From Thermodesulfobacteriota bacterium (lineage in GTDB: Bacteria > Desulfobacterota > Desulfomonilia > Desulfomonilales > Desulfomonilaceae): 14,771 bases of DNA. Below are positions 1-7,840 of the stretch, in pieces. The first letter of the stretch is position 1, and the number at the start of each line of letters is the position of its first letter. The stretch is taken from the NCBI GenBank assembly GCA_030837305.1, contig JAUPKT010000310.1, positions 1 to 14,771 on the forward strand, written 5' to 3'. A program made the translations under genes and the position numbers. The notes under the pieces were generated by a model that worked only from the letters and a program-made list of their open reading frames with translations, was not told where the DNA came from and did no database searches.

Positions 1-284
1 AACCCATCTCTGGGAACATGGTCGACGGTGACATTCAGGCCCAGACAGACCGTGTGCTGACAAACATTAGTGCCATATTGGATGCGAGCGGTTTAGAACT
101 CAAAGATGTGGTGAAGACGACTTGTTACTTAAAAGACCTTGGCGACTTTGCGAATTTTAACAGAGTTTATGGCTCGTACTTCACGGAGGATCCTCCTGCT
201 CGAGAAACAGTGGAAGTCTCGTCGCTCCCCAGAGACGCCTTGGTTGAAATTTCCTGTATAGCAGTGGCATCCGGGTCAGGATGA
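1..284 (+). CDS. RidA/YjgF/UK114 family enamine/imine deaminase, 3' part
   Basis: This is the C-terminal part of a RidA-family protein; the reading frame is already open at base 3, so the true start lies left of the window. RidA proteins are small cytosolic trimers that hydrolyse reactive enamine/imine intermediates made by PLP-dependent enzymes. Family features visible are the GDIQAQT segment, the DVVKTTCYL strand, a conserved aromatic/acidic stretch (NRVYGSYF), PPARETVEV with the Arg that binds the substrate carboxylate, and LVEISCIAV with the Glu of the active site. About 93 residues are present of a usual 125-130. It ends in TGA at 282-284. No terminator hairpin follows directly. The family is clear; the exact subgroup and substrate cannot be told from this fragment. 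Confidence 0.9.
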   Translation, partial: PISGNMVDGDIQAQTDRVLTNISAILDASGLELKDVVKTTCYLKDLGDFANFNRVYGSYFTEDPPARETVEVSSLPRDALVEISCIAVASGSG

Positions 285-850
285 AATCCATGAGCAGCAA
301 TATTTACTATGCCGGGAATGACGCATATCGGGCCAAGATTGAGCACAGACCCGGGACACGGCATCGTCCTTGTCTCAGACGTACATCCTCCCTCGGAGAG
401 GCTGAGTAGAAGGCGGACGATTTGTCGACCGATCAGGGTGGGTGACAACAAAAAACGCTGCGAGGAGGTATTTGTCTTGACGACTGAATTCGTGAGGTTT
501 ATGCTGTGCTAACGGTTCATTGGGGTCGGTTGGTCAGCAGCTACCCGGGCCCAGTAACAAAAACCGTTAAACGGAGAGCATTGGCAAGAAAAGGGCCGAC
601 AGGCCGCTAATGCTCGGACAAAAGGGGCCTGATACTTCCAGCCGGAATTTTCTCATAAGCACTGCTAGATGGACACACACGACGCGTGATGCCGGAGGTG
701 TGTCGAACATTTTCGTTTCATCCGACAAACTATACACAAGCCGTTCCGAGATGGGGTATGATGAGACACTCTTCCCCGAGCAGGACGCAATAAATGCGGG
801 TTTTACCACTCGCGGAGCAATTATCTCATTTGGAAAGGAGTATATTCTGG
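285..850. other. Gene-free stretch between ridA-like gene and rpsU
   Basis: I see no credible protein gene in these 566 bases. Open frames here (for example 309-512 and 610-879 on +, 567-809 on -) have no Shine-Dalgarno sequence, no recognisable family and no conserved-looking composition. What stands out is strong secondary structure at 510-615, listed separately. No tRNA cloverleaf was found. A TATGAT hexamer at 757-762 could be a -10 box for rpsU, but no good -35 lies at the right distance, so the promoter of rpsU remains unassigned. Confidence 0.6.
510..615 (+). ncRNA. Possible structured RNA element (two adjacent stem structures)
   Basis: Two stem structures sit side by side. The first is an 8-bp inverted repeat, TAACGGTT (510-517) with AACCGTTA (562-569), enclosing a possible TGGG (521-524)/CCCA (550-553) inner stem. 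The second pairs 576-585 with 606-615 over 10 bp (one G-U), then continues on the 3' side without a gap into a GGCC/GGCC stem (594-597/602-605) closed by a GACA tetraloop. An 8-base A-rich bulge (586-593) lies on the 5' side. No T-tract follows, so it is not a simple terminator. It lies about 235 bases upstream of rpsU and could be part of a long leader, a separate small RNA, or an element read from the other strand. It matches no RNA family I can name. Confidence 0.35.
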
Positions 851-1051
851 ATGCCCGGAGTTTACGTCAAAGAAGATGAGCCGTTCGAAAATGCGTTACG
901 GCGATTTAAGAAGCAGGTTCAGAAATCTGGAGTTCTCACTGAGACCAAAAAGCGTCGAGCCTATGAAAAGCCGAGTGTCAAGAAAAAGCGGAAGGCGATG
1001 GCCGCAAGAAAACGACTGCTCAAGAAACTCAGAAGAATACGCTATAAATAG
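851..1051 (+). CDS. rpsU: 30S ribosomal protein S21 (bS21)
   Basis: Small basic protein of the 30S subunit platform, near the 3' end of 16S rRNA and the Shine-Dalgarno interaction. The product is 66 residues, normal for bS21. It begins [20 protein letters not shown], the typical family start, has the KKR..YEKPS linker near residues 36-43, and ends in a Lys/Arg-rich tail. The ATG at 851 is chosen over the in-frame ATG at 794 because it gives the family N-terminus and has a good ribosome binding site, AAGGAG at 835-840, ten bases upstream. It stands alone, after a long non-coding stretch and about 138 bases before the next gene. Confidence 0.96.
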   Translation: MPGVYVKEDEPFENALRRFKKQVQKSGVLTETKKRRAYEKPSVKKKRKAMAARKRLLKKLRRIRYK

Positions 1052-1189
1052 ATAACAAGGATGTTTTGGCATCGCCACACAGGATCAGCCGAATACATGC
1101 ACTGTTGCAGCGGGCACCATACGGCATCTTGAGGTGGTACAAAACGCGCCCTGAATGAAGGACTGGAGGTTTTTTCCCGCCTGTACCAA

Positions 1190-2524
1190 ATGTACCGTTT
1201 TGTCCATGATAATTTCAAGCACCTTTCTGAAAGCAGACTCTTGCCTGTTATGGTCTATGTCATGGCAGGGGTGTGTTTGTTGCTCACGCTCCTTGATAAG
1301 CCGGAAACCCTCTTCGAGCCTTCGACGCTTCGAGTAGTAATTGCCGTTTTCATTGCAGTAGCGGCCTTTTTTGTGTTCTGTATTTCTTTTTTCGGATTAG
1401 TCACTTACCTGGTCTTTCTACCGTCTTTCTCTCGGGACAGTCACCTCTTCAATCGGGTCCATTCGACTCAAATGCTCCATCCCCTCACTACCTCCGTGGT
1501 GTTGTTTCTTCTGAGCTTATGTCTTCTTTGGAGCAGCTTCTGGGGATGGCTCGTCTGGAGCATCACTTTTGGGTTGTACCTTCTTCATACGGGTTTCATT
1601 TTATGGTCGGTGTTCCAGGAACATCAGGCGAGTGATGGTGCTGTAGACGATGGTTTTTTCCTGCTGCTTCTTAATTTGGTGTTCGGCGCAGAAATCGTCA
1701 CCCTTGCGGGGGGAGCCAGGCCGCTTGCGCCATGGCAACTCAAGGACTTGCCGTCAGATACTTGGATTGTAGATGTGCGGACTAAGCCTGAATTTCACTG
1801 GAACAGAATGCAGGGGGCCGAGAACTTTCCTTGGGGAGCCGGAGTCGTGGAAGCTGCCGGAACTAAGCCCCGGGACCGCCCTGTCTTGGTCACCTGTCTC
1901 TCCGGGCACCGGTCTCCCGCAGTGGCGGTCTTCCTGCGGAAACTCGGTTTCGGAGCGGTGTACAACTTGCATTGGGGTATCATATATCTCATGATTCTCG
2001 AGCGCGGAAAAAAGAGCCATGGGCCGTTTAGTCTGACGAGACCGCACCGTGATCCTCACAGGCGAGGTGAGGACCTTCGCCACATATCCATTTCCTATGT
2101 ATTATTGCAGCTCTGTATTCTGGTGATCGCCCCATTAGAATACTCCATCCGAATGCCTCATGTTTCAGGCTTGCAGCAGACAGTGGCCGTTCTCATAGGC
2201 ATCGGCGGATTGACCCTCGGATGGCTGAGTTTCAGGGCGTTGGGCAAAAATTTCAGGGTTTATGCGGCTCCGCGGCGCAGCGGCACTCTCGTCACAAAAG
2301 GCGTGTACGCAAAAATACGCCATCCCATGTATACGGCCGCCAGTACGATGTTCGCCGGTTATTGGCTTTTTTTTGACAGTCTGTTTTCCATTCCTCTGTG
2401 GCTGGCCTTTACAATACTCTATGTCGTAAAATCGATTCGAGAGGAACGGATCTTGTGTGACCACTATCCCGACTACGACGCGTATGTGAGTCGGACCTGG
2501 CGATTCATCCCCTATGTTTGGTGA
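1190..2524 (+). CDS. Membrane protein with rhodanese domain fused to ICMT/PEMT-like methyltransferase domain
   Basis: A 444-residue protein of three parts. Residues about 18-170 are hydrophobic, with roughly five membrane segments (near 18-35, 47-78 as one or two, 100-120, 122-142, 154-174). Residues about 178-270 form a rhodanese domain: WIVDVRTKPEF (192-202) and the active-site loop CLSGHRS (236-242), with Cys236 as the expected persulfide-carrying nucleophile. Residues about 300-444 have more membrane helices and the isoprenylcysteine carboxyl methyltransferase/phospholipid methyltransferase signature: GVYAKIRHPMY (371-381), the EER segment (418-420), and Y..Y....WRFIPY at the end. I infer a membrane enzyme linking sulfur transfer with SAM-dependent methylation; the substrate is unknown. 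The start is uncertain: GGAGGT (1165-1170) is 19 bases before this ATG but only 10 before an in-frame CTG at 1181. It is convergent with the next gene, 7 bases apart. Confidence 0.8.
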   Translation: MYRFVHDNFKHLSESRLLPVMVYVMAGVCLLLTLLDKPETLFEPSTLRVVIAVFIAVAAFFVFCISFFGLVTYLVFLPSFSRDSHLFNRVHSTQMLHPLTTSVVLFLLSLCLLWSSFWGWLVWSITFGLYLLHTGFILWSVFQEHQASDGAVDDGFFLLLLNLVFGAEIVTLAGGARPLAPWQLKDLPSDTWIVDVRTKPEFHWNRMQGAENFPWGAGVVEAAGTKPRDRPVLVTCLSGHRSPAVAVFLRKLGFGAVYNLHWGIIYLMILERGKKSHGPFSLTRPHRDPHRRGEDLRHISISYVLLQLCILVIAPLEYSIRMPHVSGLQQTVAVLIGIGGLTLGWLSFRALGKNFRVYAAPRRSGTLVTKGVYAKIRHPMYTAASTMFAGYWLFFDSLFSIPLWLAFTILYVVKSIREERILCDHYPDYDAYVSRTWRFIPYVW

Positions 2525-2531
2525 TAGGGAA

Positions 2532-3533
2532 TCAACCAAGGCTTCCTATTTTTTCTGTCCGAACTATCTTCCTGACACGTGAACTGATCTGAGAAATCTC
2601 GTCAACGTTTTCGGGAAAGACCCTCGCCACCAGGAGATCTTCCAAAGCCTCACGTCCTTTGGTCAAGAACAGATCCGCCAGCCAACCTATGGGGAACGCC
2701 GTCTGGGCCGTGATAGCAATTTCGGCTTCTTTCACGGCCCAGTTGTTTCCGTTGAAAGAGATGGCCAATCCACCCCCCGCCTTCACTTTCCTGAAGGCTT
2801 CCACATCAGTGATACTGTCCCCCACGTAACAGACGTCCCTAATAGCAACTCCGTGCCTGTCAACAATTCGATCAATGGCCGCTGCTTTTTCAAATCCTCC
2901 TATTGGATTAACATCCCTCACGAGACGATAGATCCCAAGCTGTGGCATGAGATGCCAAAAGATCTCATCCAATACCGCTATGGTTTCTCTATCAGGCGGG
3001 CTCAAGTTTGCTCCGAACTCTCCGGCTCCCTCTATGGAGAATGGTGGTAGATCCAGTATCCTGCGATGAAAATCCTTGATCATAACCTTTTCTGTGGAAG
3101 ACAAGTCGTATTCGTCCAGATTTAGTGTGGTGGAGTAGGTATTCAGAAAAGAGAAGCCCAGAACGTCGCACACAGCCATGATATATTGAGAATAACTCGT
3201 ACTCACGATATAGGCGGGCGCTATCTCCATAATCTTCTGCAGGATATCCCCCGCATCCGGTACAATCTGTATATTCATCCTGGAGAATTTCATGACACTT
3301 CGATTATCAAGGCCAAAAGCCTTGAAAAACGGCAGAATGAGCCTCAAAGTGTCCCCCGCCTTGTAGCCGGGCTTGCGTAAGACTTCCGCCAGGTAATCAT
3401 CGTAAAGGCTCAAAGTCGAAAAGAACACGTCTCCCTTGGGAATAAACGCCGCTGCGAGTTCCGCGGCGTTGTCGTTTTTCGTTATCGGTCCTTCGCAGTC
3501 CGTCACAAAAACCCTTTCAGATGCTACTCCCAT
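2532..3533 (-). CDS. HAD-superfamily phosphatase, archaeal EhaR-like type
   Basis: A 333-residue HAD-fold hydrolase. Motif I is VTDCEGP (10-16), with nucleophile Asp12 and Glu14 in place of the usual second Asp. Motif II is VSTSYS (110-115), motif III Lys is probably Lys216 in GGFEKAAA, and motif IV is YVGDSITDVEAF with Asp239 and Asp243. The DxEGP start followed by NDNA recalls, from memory, archaeal HAD proteins annotated as energy-converting hydrogenase A subunit R; this has not been searched. It should act on a small phosphorylated metabolite in the cytosol; the substrate is unknown. The start is supported by GGGAGGGTGA a few bases upstream. It is the last gene of the four-gene cluster, 46 bases after the PfkB kinase gene, so the kinase and phosphatase may act on related compounds (inference). 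Confidence 0.8.
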   Translation of the reverse strand: MGVASERVFVTDCEGPITKNDNAAELAAAFIPKGDVFFSTLSLYDDYLAEVLRKPGYKAGDTLRLILPFFKAFGLDNRSVMKFSRMNIQIVPDAGDILQKIMEIAPAYIVSTSYSQYIMAVCDVLGFSFLNTYSTTLNLDEYDLSSTEKVMIKDFHRRILDLPPFSIEGAGEFGANLSPPDRETIAVLDEIFWHLMPQLGIYRLVRDVNPIGGFEKAAAIDRIVDRHGVAIRDVCYVGDSITDVEAFRKVKAGGGLAISFNGNNWAVKEAEIAITAQTAFPIGWLADLFLTKGREALEDLLVARVFPENVDEISQISSRVRKIVRTEKIGSLG

Positions 3534-3579
3534 TTTTTCACCCTCCCACTGAACGGTGAAGCATGTTGAATCTCAGAGT

Positions 3580-4575
3580 TCATTTCTTCTCCCAAAAAGT
3601 TCGCAGGAACGATGTGTCTGGGTAAGCGCGTCTCCCATAACCTCCAAGACTTTTCGCAGCGGCCATGACGGCAAGCTCCAGACATTCCTCCAGGGGAAGA
3701 CCCATTATTTGTCCTGCCAGAAATCCTGCCGCACCAACGTCCCCTGCCCCTGTCCGATCGACGATTCGCTCTGGTTTGTGAGCGGGTCGGTGAGAAGACG
3801 AACCTAGACTGAAAGCCGTTATTCCTCTCGGACCTTTCTTGACCACGATCAACTTGGTGCCTAACTCCAGCAAGTCCTCCACTCCTGGCTCAACTGAATG
3901 ACGTTGCGTCAACGTGAGCAATTCTTCTTCCGAGACAAACAGGATTTCCGTGCGTTGGAGTATGTGTTTCAACGTCTGAATCCCTAGGCCGCAATAGAGT
4001 GGTCCTGGATCAAAACTTATTCGAATTCTGCCTGCGAAATTCATGACCAATTTCACCTGTTTTTCTAAGGGGTTCCCGGACACAAACGAGGTCATGTGCA
4101 TCCATTGAAAACCAGGTATAAAATCCGGCTCGAGTTCTATTGAACCTGCCAAGTCATTTGCGTTGGGGAGTATGACCAGAGCACGATCTTTGTCAGAGTC
4201 TTCGCTACAAATGAGGGAAAGGCATCGACCAGCAGGCACGTTCGATTGTATGATCCGTAGATTGGATGGAGGCCCCAACTCCTGAAGCCGCAACAGGTGG
4301 GCATCCGTTTGTCCGGTGGCCCCTATGAAACCCGTGTGAAATCCCATCTGCCTCAAGGCAGCTATCATATTGGCTGCCGATCCGCCCGGATCAGCCCCCC
4401 TGAAAACACCGGTCTCGTTCAAGCTCGGGTAAAAAGTTCTAAACCATTCCACGTCTCGAACGTACTCGTGTCCGACTCTGATTCGGTGGTTCCGAAGAAA
4501 TTGCGGAGGGACTTCCCAAAATTCATCAAGGTTCAGCGAGCCAAAACCTACGACGTGTGCAGGGGCAGTGTTCAT
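3580..4575 (-). CDS. PfkB/ribokinase-family carbohydrate or nucleoside kinase
   Basis: A 331-residue cytosolic kinase of the ribokinase fold. The N-terminal PfkB signature is ADPGGSAANMIAAL (61-74), with the Gly-Gly that contacts the sugar. The C-terminal signature is DRTGAGDVGAAGF (273-285), with the anion hole GAG and catalytic base Asp279. VVKKGPRG (244-251) is the typical strand before the ATP-binding region. The family transfers ATP phosphate to a sugar or nucleoside hydroxyl; the substrate cannot be predicted here. A longer segment at 25-60 (RVGHEYVRDVEWFRTFYPSL) is not typical of plain ribokinase. The start ATG overlaps the TGA of the upstream SGNH gene as ATGA (4572-4575), pointing to coupled translation. 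Confidence 0.87.
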   Translation of the reverse strand: MNTAPAHVVGFGSLNLDEFWEVPPQFLRNHRIRVGHEYVRDVEWFRTFYPSLNETGVFRGADPGGSAANMIAALRQMGFHTGFIGATGQTDAHLLRLQELGPPSNLRIIQSNVPAGRCLSLICSEDSDKDRALVILPNANDLAGSIELEPDFIPGFQWMHMTSFVSGNPLEKQVKLVMNFAGRIRISFDPGPLYCGLGIQTLKHILQRTEILFVSEEELLTLTQRHSVEPGVEDLLELGTKLIVVKKGPRGITAFSLGSSSHRPAHKPERIVDRTGAGDVGAAGFLAGQIMGLPLEECLELAVMAAAKSLGGYGRRAYPDTSFLRTFWEKK

Positions 4576-5987
4576 GGGAAAACCTTTATATCGAGACAGC
4601 CATCGAAGTTCAACAGTGCCTTGGTCTCCAGATATCTCTGGATAACACAGGTGAGTATTCGGCCGACTATCTCATGGCCGAACATGGAATAATGGTCTGC
4701 AAACGCGGCTTTGCCCGTCTCGGCCTGTGCCTGGGCTAAAGGTCTTAAGAGCGACAGAAAGGCAATATTGTTCCTGGCGCAATATTCCGATACGCGACGA
4801 ACGGACTTGTCCATGTCCCAACGCATTTGCTCATGGGCTTTACCCATGTCACGTAATGAGTTCATCGTACCCTCTGGATCAAGAGCGTAATTCACCTCGA
4901 TTTCAGAGCCCAGGTAAACCAGTAGGAATGATATCCCTTCTCCTTCACAGAATAAGCTGGATTCTCGCACATAATCCAAGGTCCTTTTCCAGGCTTCCTC
5001 CACTCCGGGCACCTCTTGGGCCGCCCATTGCATGAGTTCAGGAGATACGACTATTTTATTTCTCTGGAGAATTTGGTACTGCCTCACTGCAAACGTCAAG
5101 GCAAGAAACCCATGCCGCACGAGACCCCTAGTGAATGATCCGAACTCTCCTGAGAACAGCACCATTTTTGACTTGAGTTGTGGGTCATCGTCGCAGAAAT
5201 CATTGCTGCAAAGTGTCAGGACTAGAAGATCAGGCTTAAAAGCCGTGGCTTCTGTCCTGATAACTTTCAGATGAGCCGCCTGACCCGTCCCAGAGTTCCC
5301 CAAGGCGATGACCTCTACGACCCCTCCCGACTCGCCAAGAGGTAGTTTGTTCAGAGAAGCTTCCATGCGTTTATGAAAGGTGAGACGCAAAGGAACCTGA
5401 ATCGATTCGACGTACGAGTCTCCTACAACGAGTACTCTGTTGGCGTGAGCCGGCTTGTTCATTCCATAATCGTGATCGAAATAACCCCGGGAGTTCCAGT
5501 AAAACCTGTTTCGATACGTCATTGCCGAATTTGGGTCGTAACCATGGTACTCAAAAGGCTCCCCTGGTCTATGCCAACTTACCCAATTCTTCCTGTCAGG
5601 CTTCTCGGATGTTTCTTTCAGCTTTATCCTTTGATCTCCATTGTCAAAAAGGACTGCGTTAGAAGGAGTTTCCCCATGGCCGGAATTTCTTATATGCTTT
5701 GTCAGTTCTTGCAACCGGGCATATTCCGAGGGAAACAACCTGGGAAACAGTGTCTCTGAAGCCATCCAGGAGCCTAGGATAAACACGAGATAGAGACACG
5801 TGATTCGCAGTAAGGGAGGATCGGCAAACCTGGCGAAGAAGCCGGCAGGACAGAACACCGCCAACAAGTTCAGTAGAATAACGGCCGCCAGGGTTATCAT
5901 CCCCTGCTGCGTATTGTTGTAGAGGATCAAGAAAATCCCTATACTGAAAATGACCGGCAATAATACGCCGAAAGTCTTTCTCATCAT
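4572..5987 (-). CDS. Membrane-anchored SGNH/GDSL-family hydrolase
   Basis: A 471-residue protein with hydrophobic segments near residues 8-23, 29-48 and 60-76, then a long domain probably outside the membrane. Residues about 184-460 carry SGNH blocks: VLVVGDSYVES with nucleophile Ser191 (185-195), Gly230 in LGNSGTG (229-235), Asn262 in SNDF (261-264), and a C-terminal block DHYSMFGH (431-438) supplying the Asp/His pair. Such proteins hydrolyse or transfer ester-linked acyl groups, often O-acetyl on cell-surface polysaccharide. Acting on an envelope glycan is inferred from the glycosyltransferase gene 70 bases upstream. Two ATG codons are adjacent at the start; the ribosome binding site is weak (GGACGG). 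Its stop overlaps the PfkB kinase start. Confidence 0.83.
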   Translation of the reverse strand: MMRKTFGVLLPVIFSIGIFLILYNNTQQGMITLAAVILLNLLAVFCPAGFFARFADPPLLRITCLYLVFILGSWMASETLFPRLFPSEYARLQELTKHIRNSGHGETPSNAVLFDNGDQRIKLKETSEKPDRKNWVSWHRPGEPFEYHGYDPNSAMTYRNRFYWNSRGYFDHDYGMNKPAHANRVLVVGDSYVESIQVPLRLTFHKRMEASLNKLPLGESGGVVEVIALGNSGTGQAAHLKVIRTEATAFKPDLLVLTLCSNDFCDDDPQLKSKMVLFSGEFGSFTRGLVRHGFLALTFAVRQYQILQRNKIVVSPELMQWAAQEVPGVEEAWKRTLDYVRESSLFCEGEGISFLLVYLGSEIEVNYALDPEGTMNSLRDMGKAHEQMRWDMDKSVRRVSEYCARNNIAFLSLLRPLAQAQAETGKAAFADHYSMFGHEIVGRILTCVIQRYLETKALLNFDGCLDIKVFP

Positions 5988-6057
5988 CGTCCGTCCGTTG
6001 CAGTCCTACCATCAGGGTTCTACAAAATATGGTTCTGGGTTTTCACTGGTGCCCCCG

Positions 6058-7638
6058 CTATGGATATTTTATCTCCCAGAGGGCGAACCTCGACATTTCA
6101 TTCAATTCAGGAATCCTTCGCAGCTTAAGTCCTTGGTCCTCCAATGTTTGCCTCAAGTGTCTTTCCAAGAAAACATCCTTCTCATCTGAAAAAAAATATC
6201 GTGGCTTGCCTTCCTGTACAAGCCGCGATATCTCATCTTGGTTATGAACCCACGCTTGAGATTCCGGCACACCAGATCTGACGAGTTCAATGGTTGGGAG
6301 ACCTGACAGATAACGGATAACCCTTGGGTGCATCGTCATTACAACGGCCCCGGATCCATGCTCCTTCAACCAACGGCTCGCCAGGAAAAAAGGCACATCA
6401 CGAGCGGATTCGGCTCCGGACTTTTCCATTGGGGTCCTCGCTTGAAATATGGTGACTGCGTTGCCGGCGAGATTCAAACATATCAAGATCATTATGCAAA
6501 CTCGCACGATTGAAGGCGCCGTTTCCGGTAGACCCTTTAATTTGGGATATCGCCTCTGCACCAGAGTCAGGAGAAAAATCAGTCCCTCCACAAAAGATAG
6601 ATAAAGTGCCGGCATAACTGCAATCAGGTACCGACTTCCGGCAGGACTCAGGGACAAACCCAGTATCTGAATGATCGTAAGGGGCATGAGCAGGCGCTCC
6701 CCCTTAATTAACAGCCTTGCCATACCAACTGCAATAAAGGTTGGGACAAGGAATTCCACGAAACCGGTCCTCAAAGACACGCCGGTAAGCGCAAAGCTTG
6801 TTTCTTGGAGATAATCCTTCAAAGACAGAATTATTATTGATACTTGTGTCGAAAGATCCCGCCCTGTTACGGCATTGAGGTAGGTTCCTTCGTTGGCGGA
6901 TTGGGGGAACGAACTCTTGTAAATTTCCCACAGAGAGGATGGAAGAAGCGCGGCGGCAAAAAAGACAGCTACCGTGAAAACTCGGATTCTCGTTGGATGA
7001 CCTCTGGTTATGCTGAACAAGTAGATGGCTAGGGCCGGTGGTATTCCCCAGCCGTTCACGCGTATGAGAGAAGGCAAGCCTGCGACAAGCCCACATCCTA
7101 TTATAACAACTAGGGTTCGCCACATTCCCCTGATTTCCACTGTCAGTATTGAGTGAATCGCGGCAAGAACAAAAAGGGCAAAAAAAACATCGGAACAGGT
7201 GAATGTCGAGTTGTCGAGGAGAACATGACTCAACCAAAAGGCGCCGCCAATAAGCAGAGCGGCGTCCTTTCCGCAAAGTCTGAGGACCAGGAGATAGCCT
7301 AGAACCCCTGTTAGGAAACCAATAAATGCCATCGCGACGCGGTAACTCAAAAAGTCGTGCCCGAGGATAATATTGGTGATTGCTATGAGGGCCGGATAAC
7401 CGGGGGGGACGTATGTGTGAGGCTCGCCGTTGAACATATACCCTCTTCCCTGGACCATGGATTCGCCCAGTTCCAAGTACAGGGCGGCATCGGGAACGGC
7501 GCGCCATGAGGAGTTAATAATAAGGCAAAACTGCAGTAATGCGATTACAATGAGAGTGTATTCGCGGGAGCTTGTATAACTACCCTTAGTCACTCGCCTA
7601 ATATCATCAAAGATCGTGTGCAGCTTTCCTAGTTCCAT
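6058..7638 (-). CDS. GT39-like (ArnT/PMT-type) integral membrane glycosyltransferase
   Basis: A 526-residue protein with many predicted membrane helices (first about 26-43, others spread to about 397) and a soluble C-terminal part (about 400-526). The first extracytoplasmic loop has PDAALYLELGESMVQGRGY (49-67) and THE segment TYVPPGYP (75-82), typical of the GT-C fold family that includes dolichyl-phosphate-mannose transferases and ArnT; Asp50 is the likely catalytic acid. SRYLIAVMPALYL near 335-347 is a late helix also common in the family. These enzymes move a sugar from a lipid-phosphate carrier to a lipid, protein or glycan on the outer side of the cytoplasmic membrane. Acceptor and sugar are unknown. 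It is the first gene of the cluster; AAGGA lies five bases before the ATG, and a promoter candidate is at 7708-7736. Confidence 0.83.
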   Translation of the reverse strand: MELGKLHTIFDDIRRVTKGSYTSSREYTLIVIALLQFCLIINSSWRAVPDAALYLELGESMVQGRGYMFNGEPHTYVPPGYPALIAITNIILGHDFLSYRVAMAFIGFLTGVLGYLLVLRLCGKDAALLIGGAFWLSHVLLDNSTFTCSDVFFALFVLAAIHSILTVEIRGMWRTLVVIIGCGLVAGLPSLIRVNGWGIPPALAIYLFSITRGHPTRIRVFTVAVFFAAALLPSSLWEIYKSSFPQSANEGTYLNAVTGRDLSTQVSIIILSLKDYLQETSFALTGVSLRTGFVEFLVPTFIAVGMARLLIKGERLLMPLTIIQILGLSLSPAGSRYLIAVMPALYLSFVEGLIFLLTLVQRRYPKLKGLPETAPSIVRVCIMILICLNLAGNAVTIFQARTPMEKSGAESARDVPFFLASRWLKEHGSGAVVMTMHPRVIRYLSGLPTIELVRSGVPESQAWVHNQDEISRLVQEGKPRYFFSDEKDVFLERHLRQTLEDQGLKLRRIPELNEMSRFALWEIKYP

Positions 7639-7707
7639 CCTCGTCCTTGCTCGTTGAGGCTAAAGGCTTTCCCTCCCTCATTATCTCTACAAAAACATGA
7701 ACTTTCC

Positions 7708-7736
7708 ATAACATTTCTTTTAATAAAAAGAATCAA
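7708..7736 (-). promoter_or_regulatory. Sigma70-like promoter for the GT39-SGNH-PfkB-HAD cluster
   Basis: On the minus strand, TTGATT (7736-7731) is followed after 17 bases by TGTTAT (7713-7708). Each matches four of six consensus bases at optimal spacing in an AT-rich segment. The predicted start near 7701 would give a leader of about 60 bases before the GT39 ATG at 7638. Confidence 0.4.
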
Positions 7737-7761
7737 CATATCCAAAAGTATGAAAAAAAAG

Positions 7762-7790
7762 TTGACATTTGTAACAGGCCATCTTACACC
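7762..7790 (+). promoter_or_regulatory. Possible promoter for the + strand small RNA
   Basis: A perfect TTGACA (7762-7767) is followed after 17 bases by TACACC (7785-7790), a poor -10 matching only three bases. An alternative is TTGGTG (7808-7813), 16 bases, TATATC (7830-7835), which would start transcription near 7842, just at the first hairpin. Either could serve; neither is a full consensus. Confidence 0.3.
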
Positions 7791-7840
7791 ATCTTCGGAG
7801 GTTGGGTTTGGTGAATGCGTTGTTTGTCATATATCGGTTT

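Noticed and set aside
576..615. Intrinsic terminator for the RidA-like gene
   Set aside because: Stable stem but no T-tract after it on +, and nearly 300 bases past the stop.
794..850. Longer N-terminus for S21 from the ATG at 794
   Set aside because: The extra 19 residues do not match bS21; the ATG at 851 has a good AAGGAG and gives the family N-terminus.
610..879. Open frame on + upstream of and overlapping rpsU
   Set aside because: No ribosome binding site or family, and overlaps the well-supported rpsU start in another frame.
6704..7507. 267-codon open frame on - inside the GT39 gene in another frame
   Set aside because: Long but overlaps a clear membrane protein gene; its product is rich in Arg, Cys, Ser and Pro with no domain, as expected of an out-of-frame shadow.
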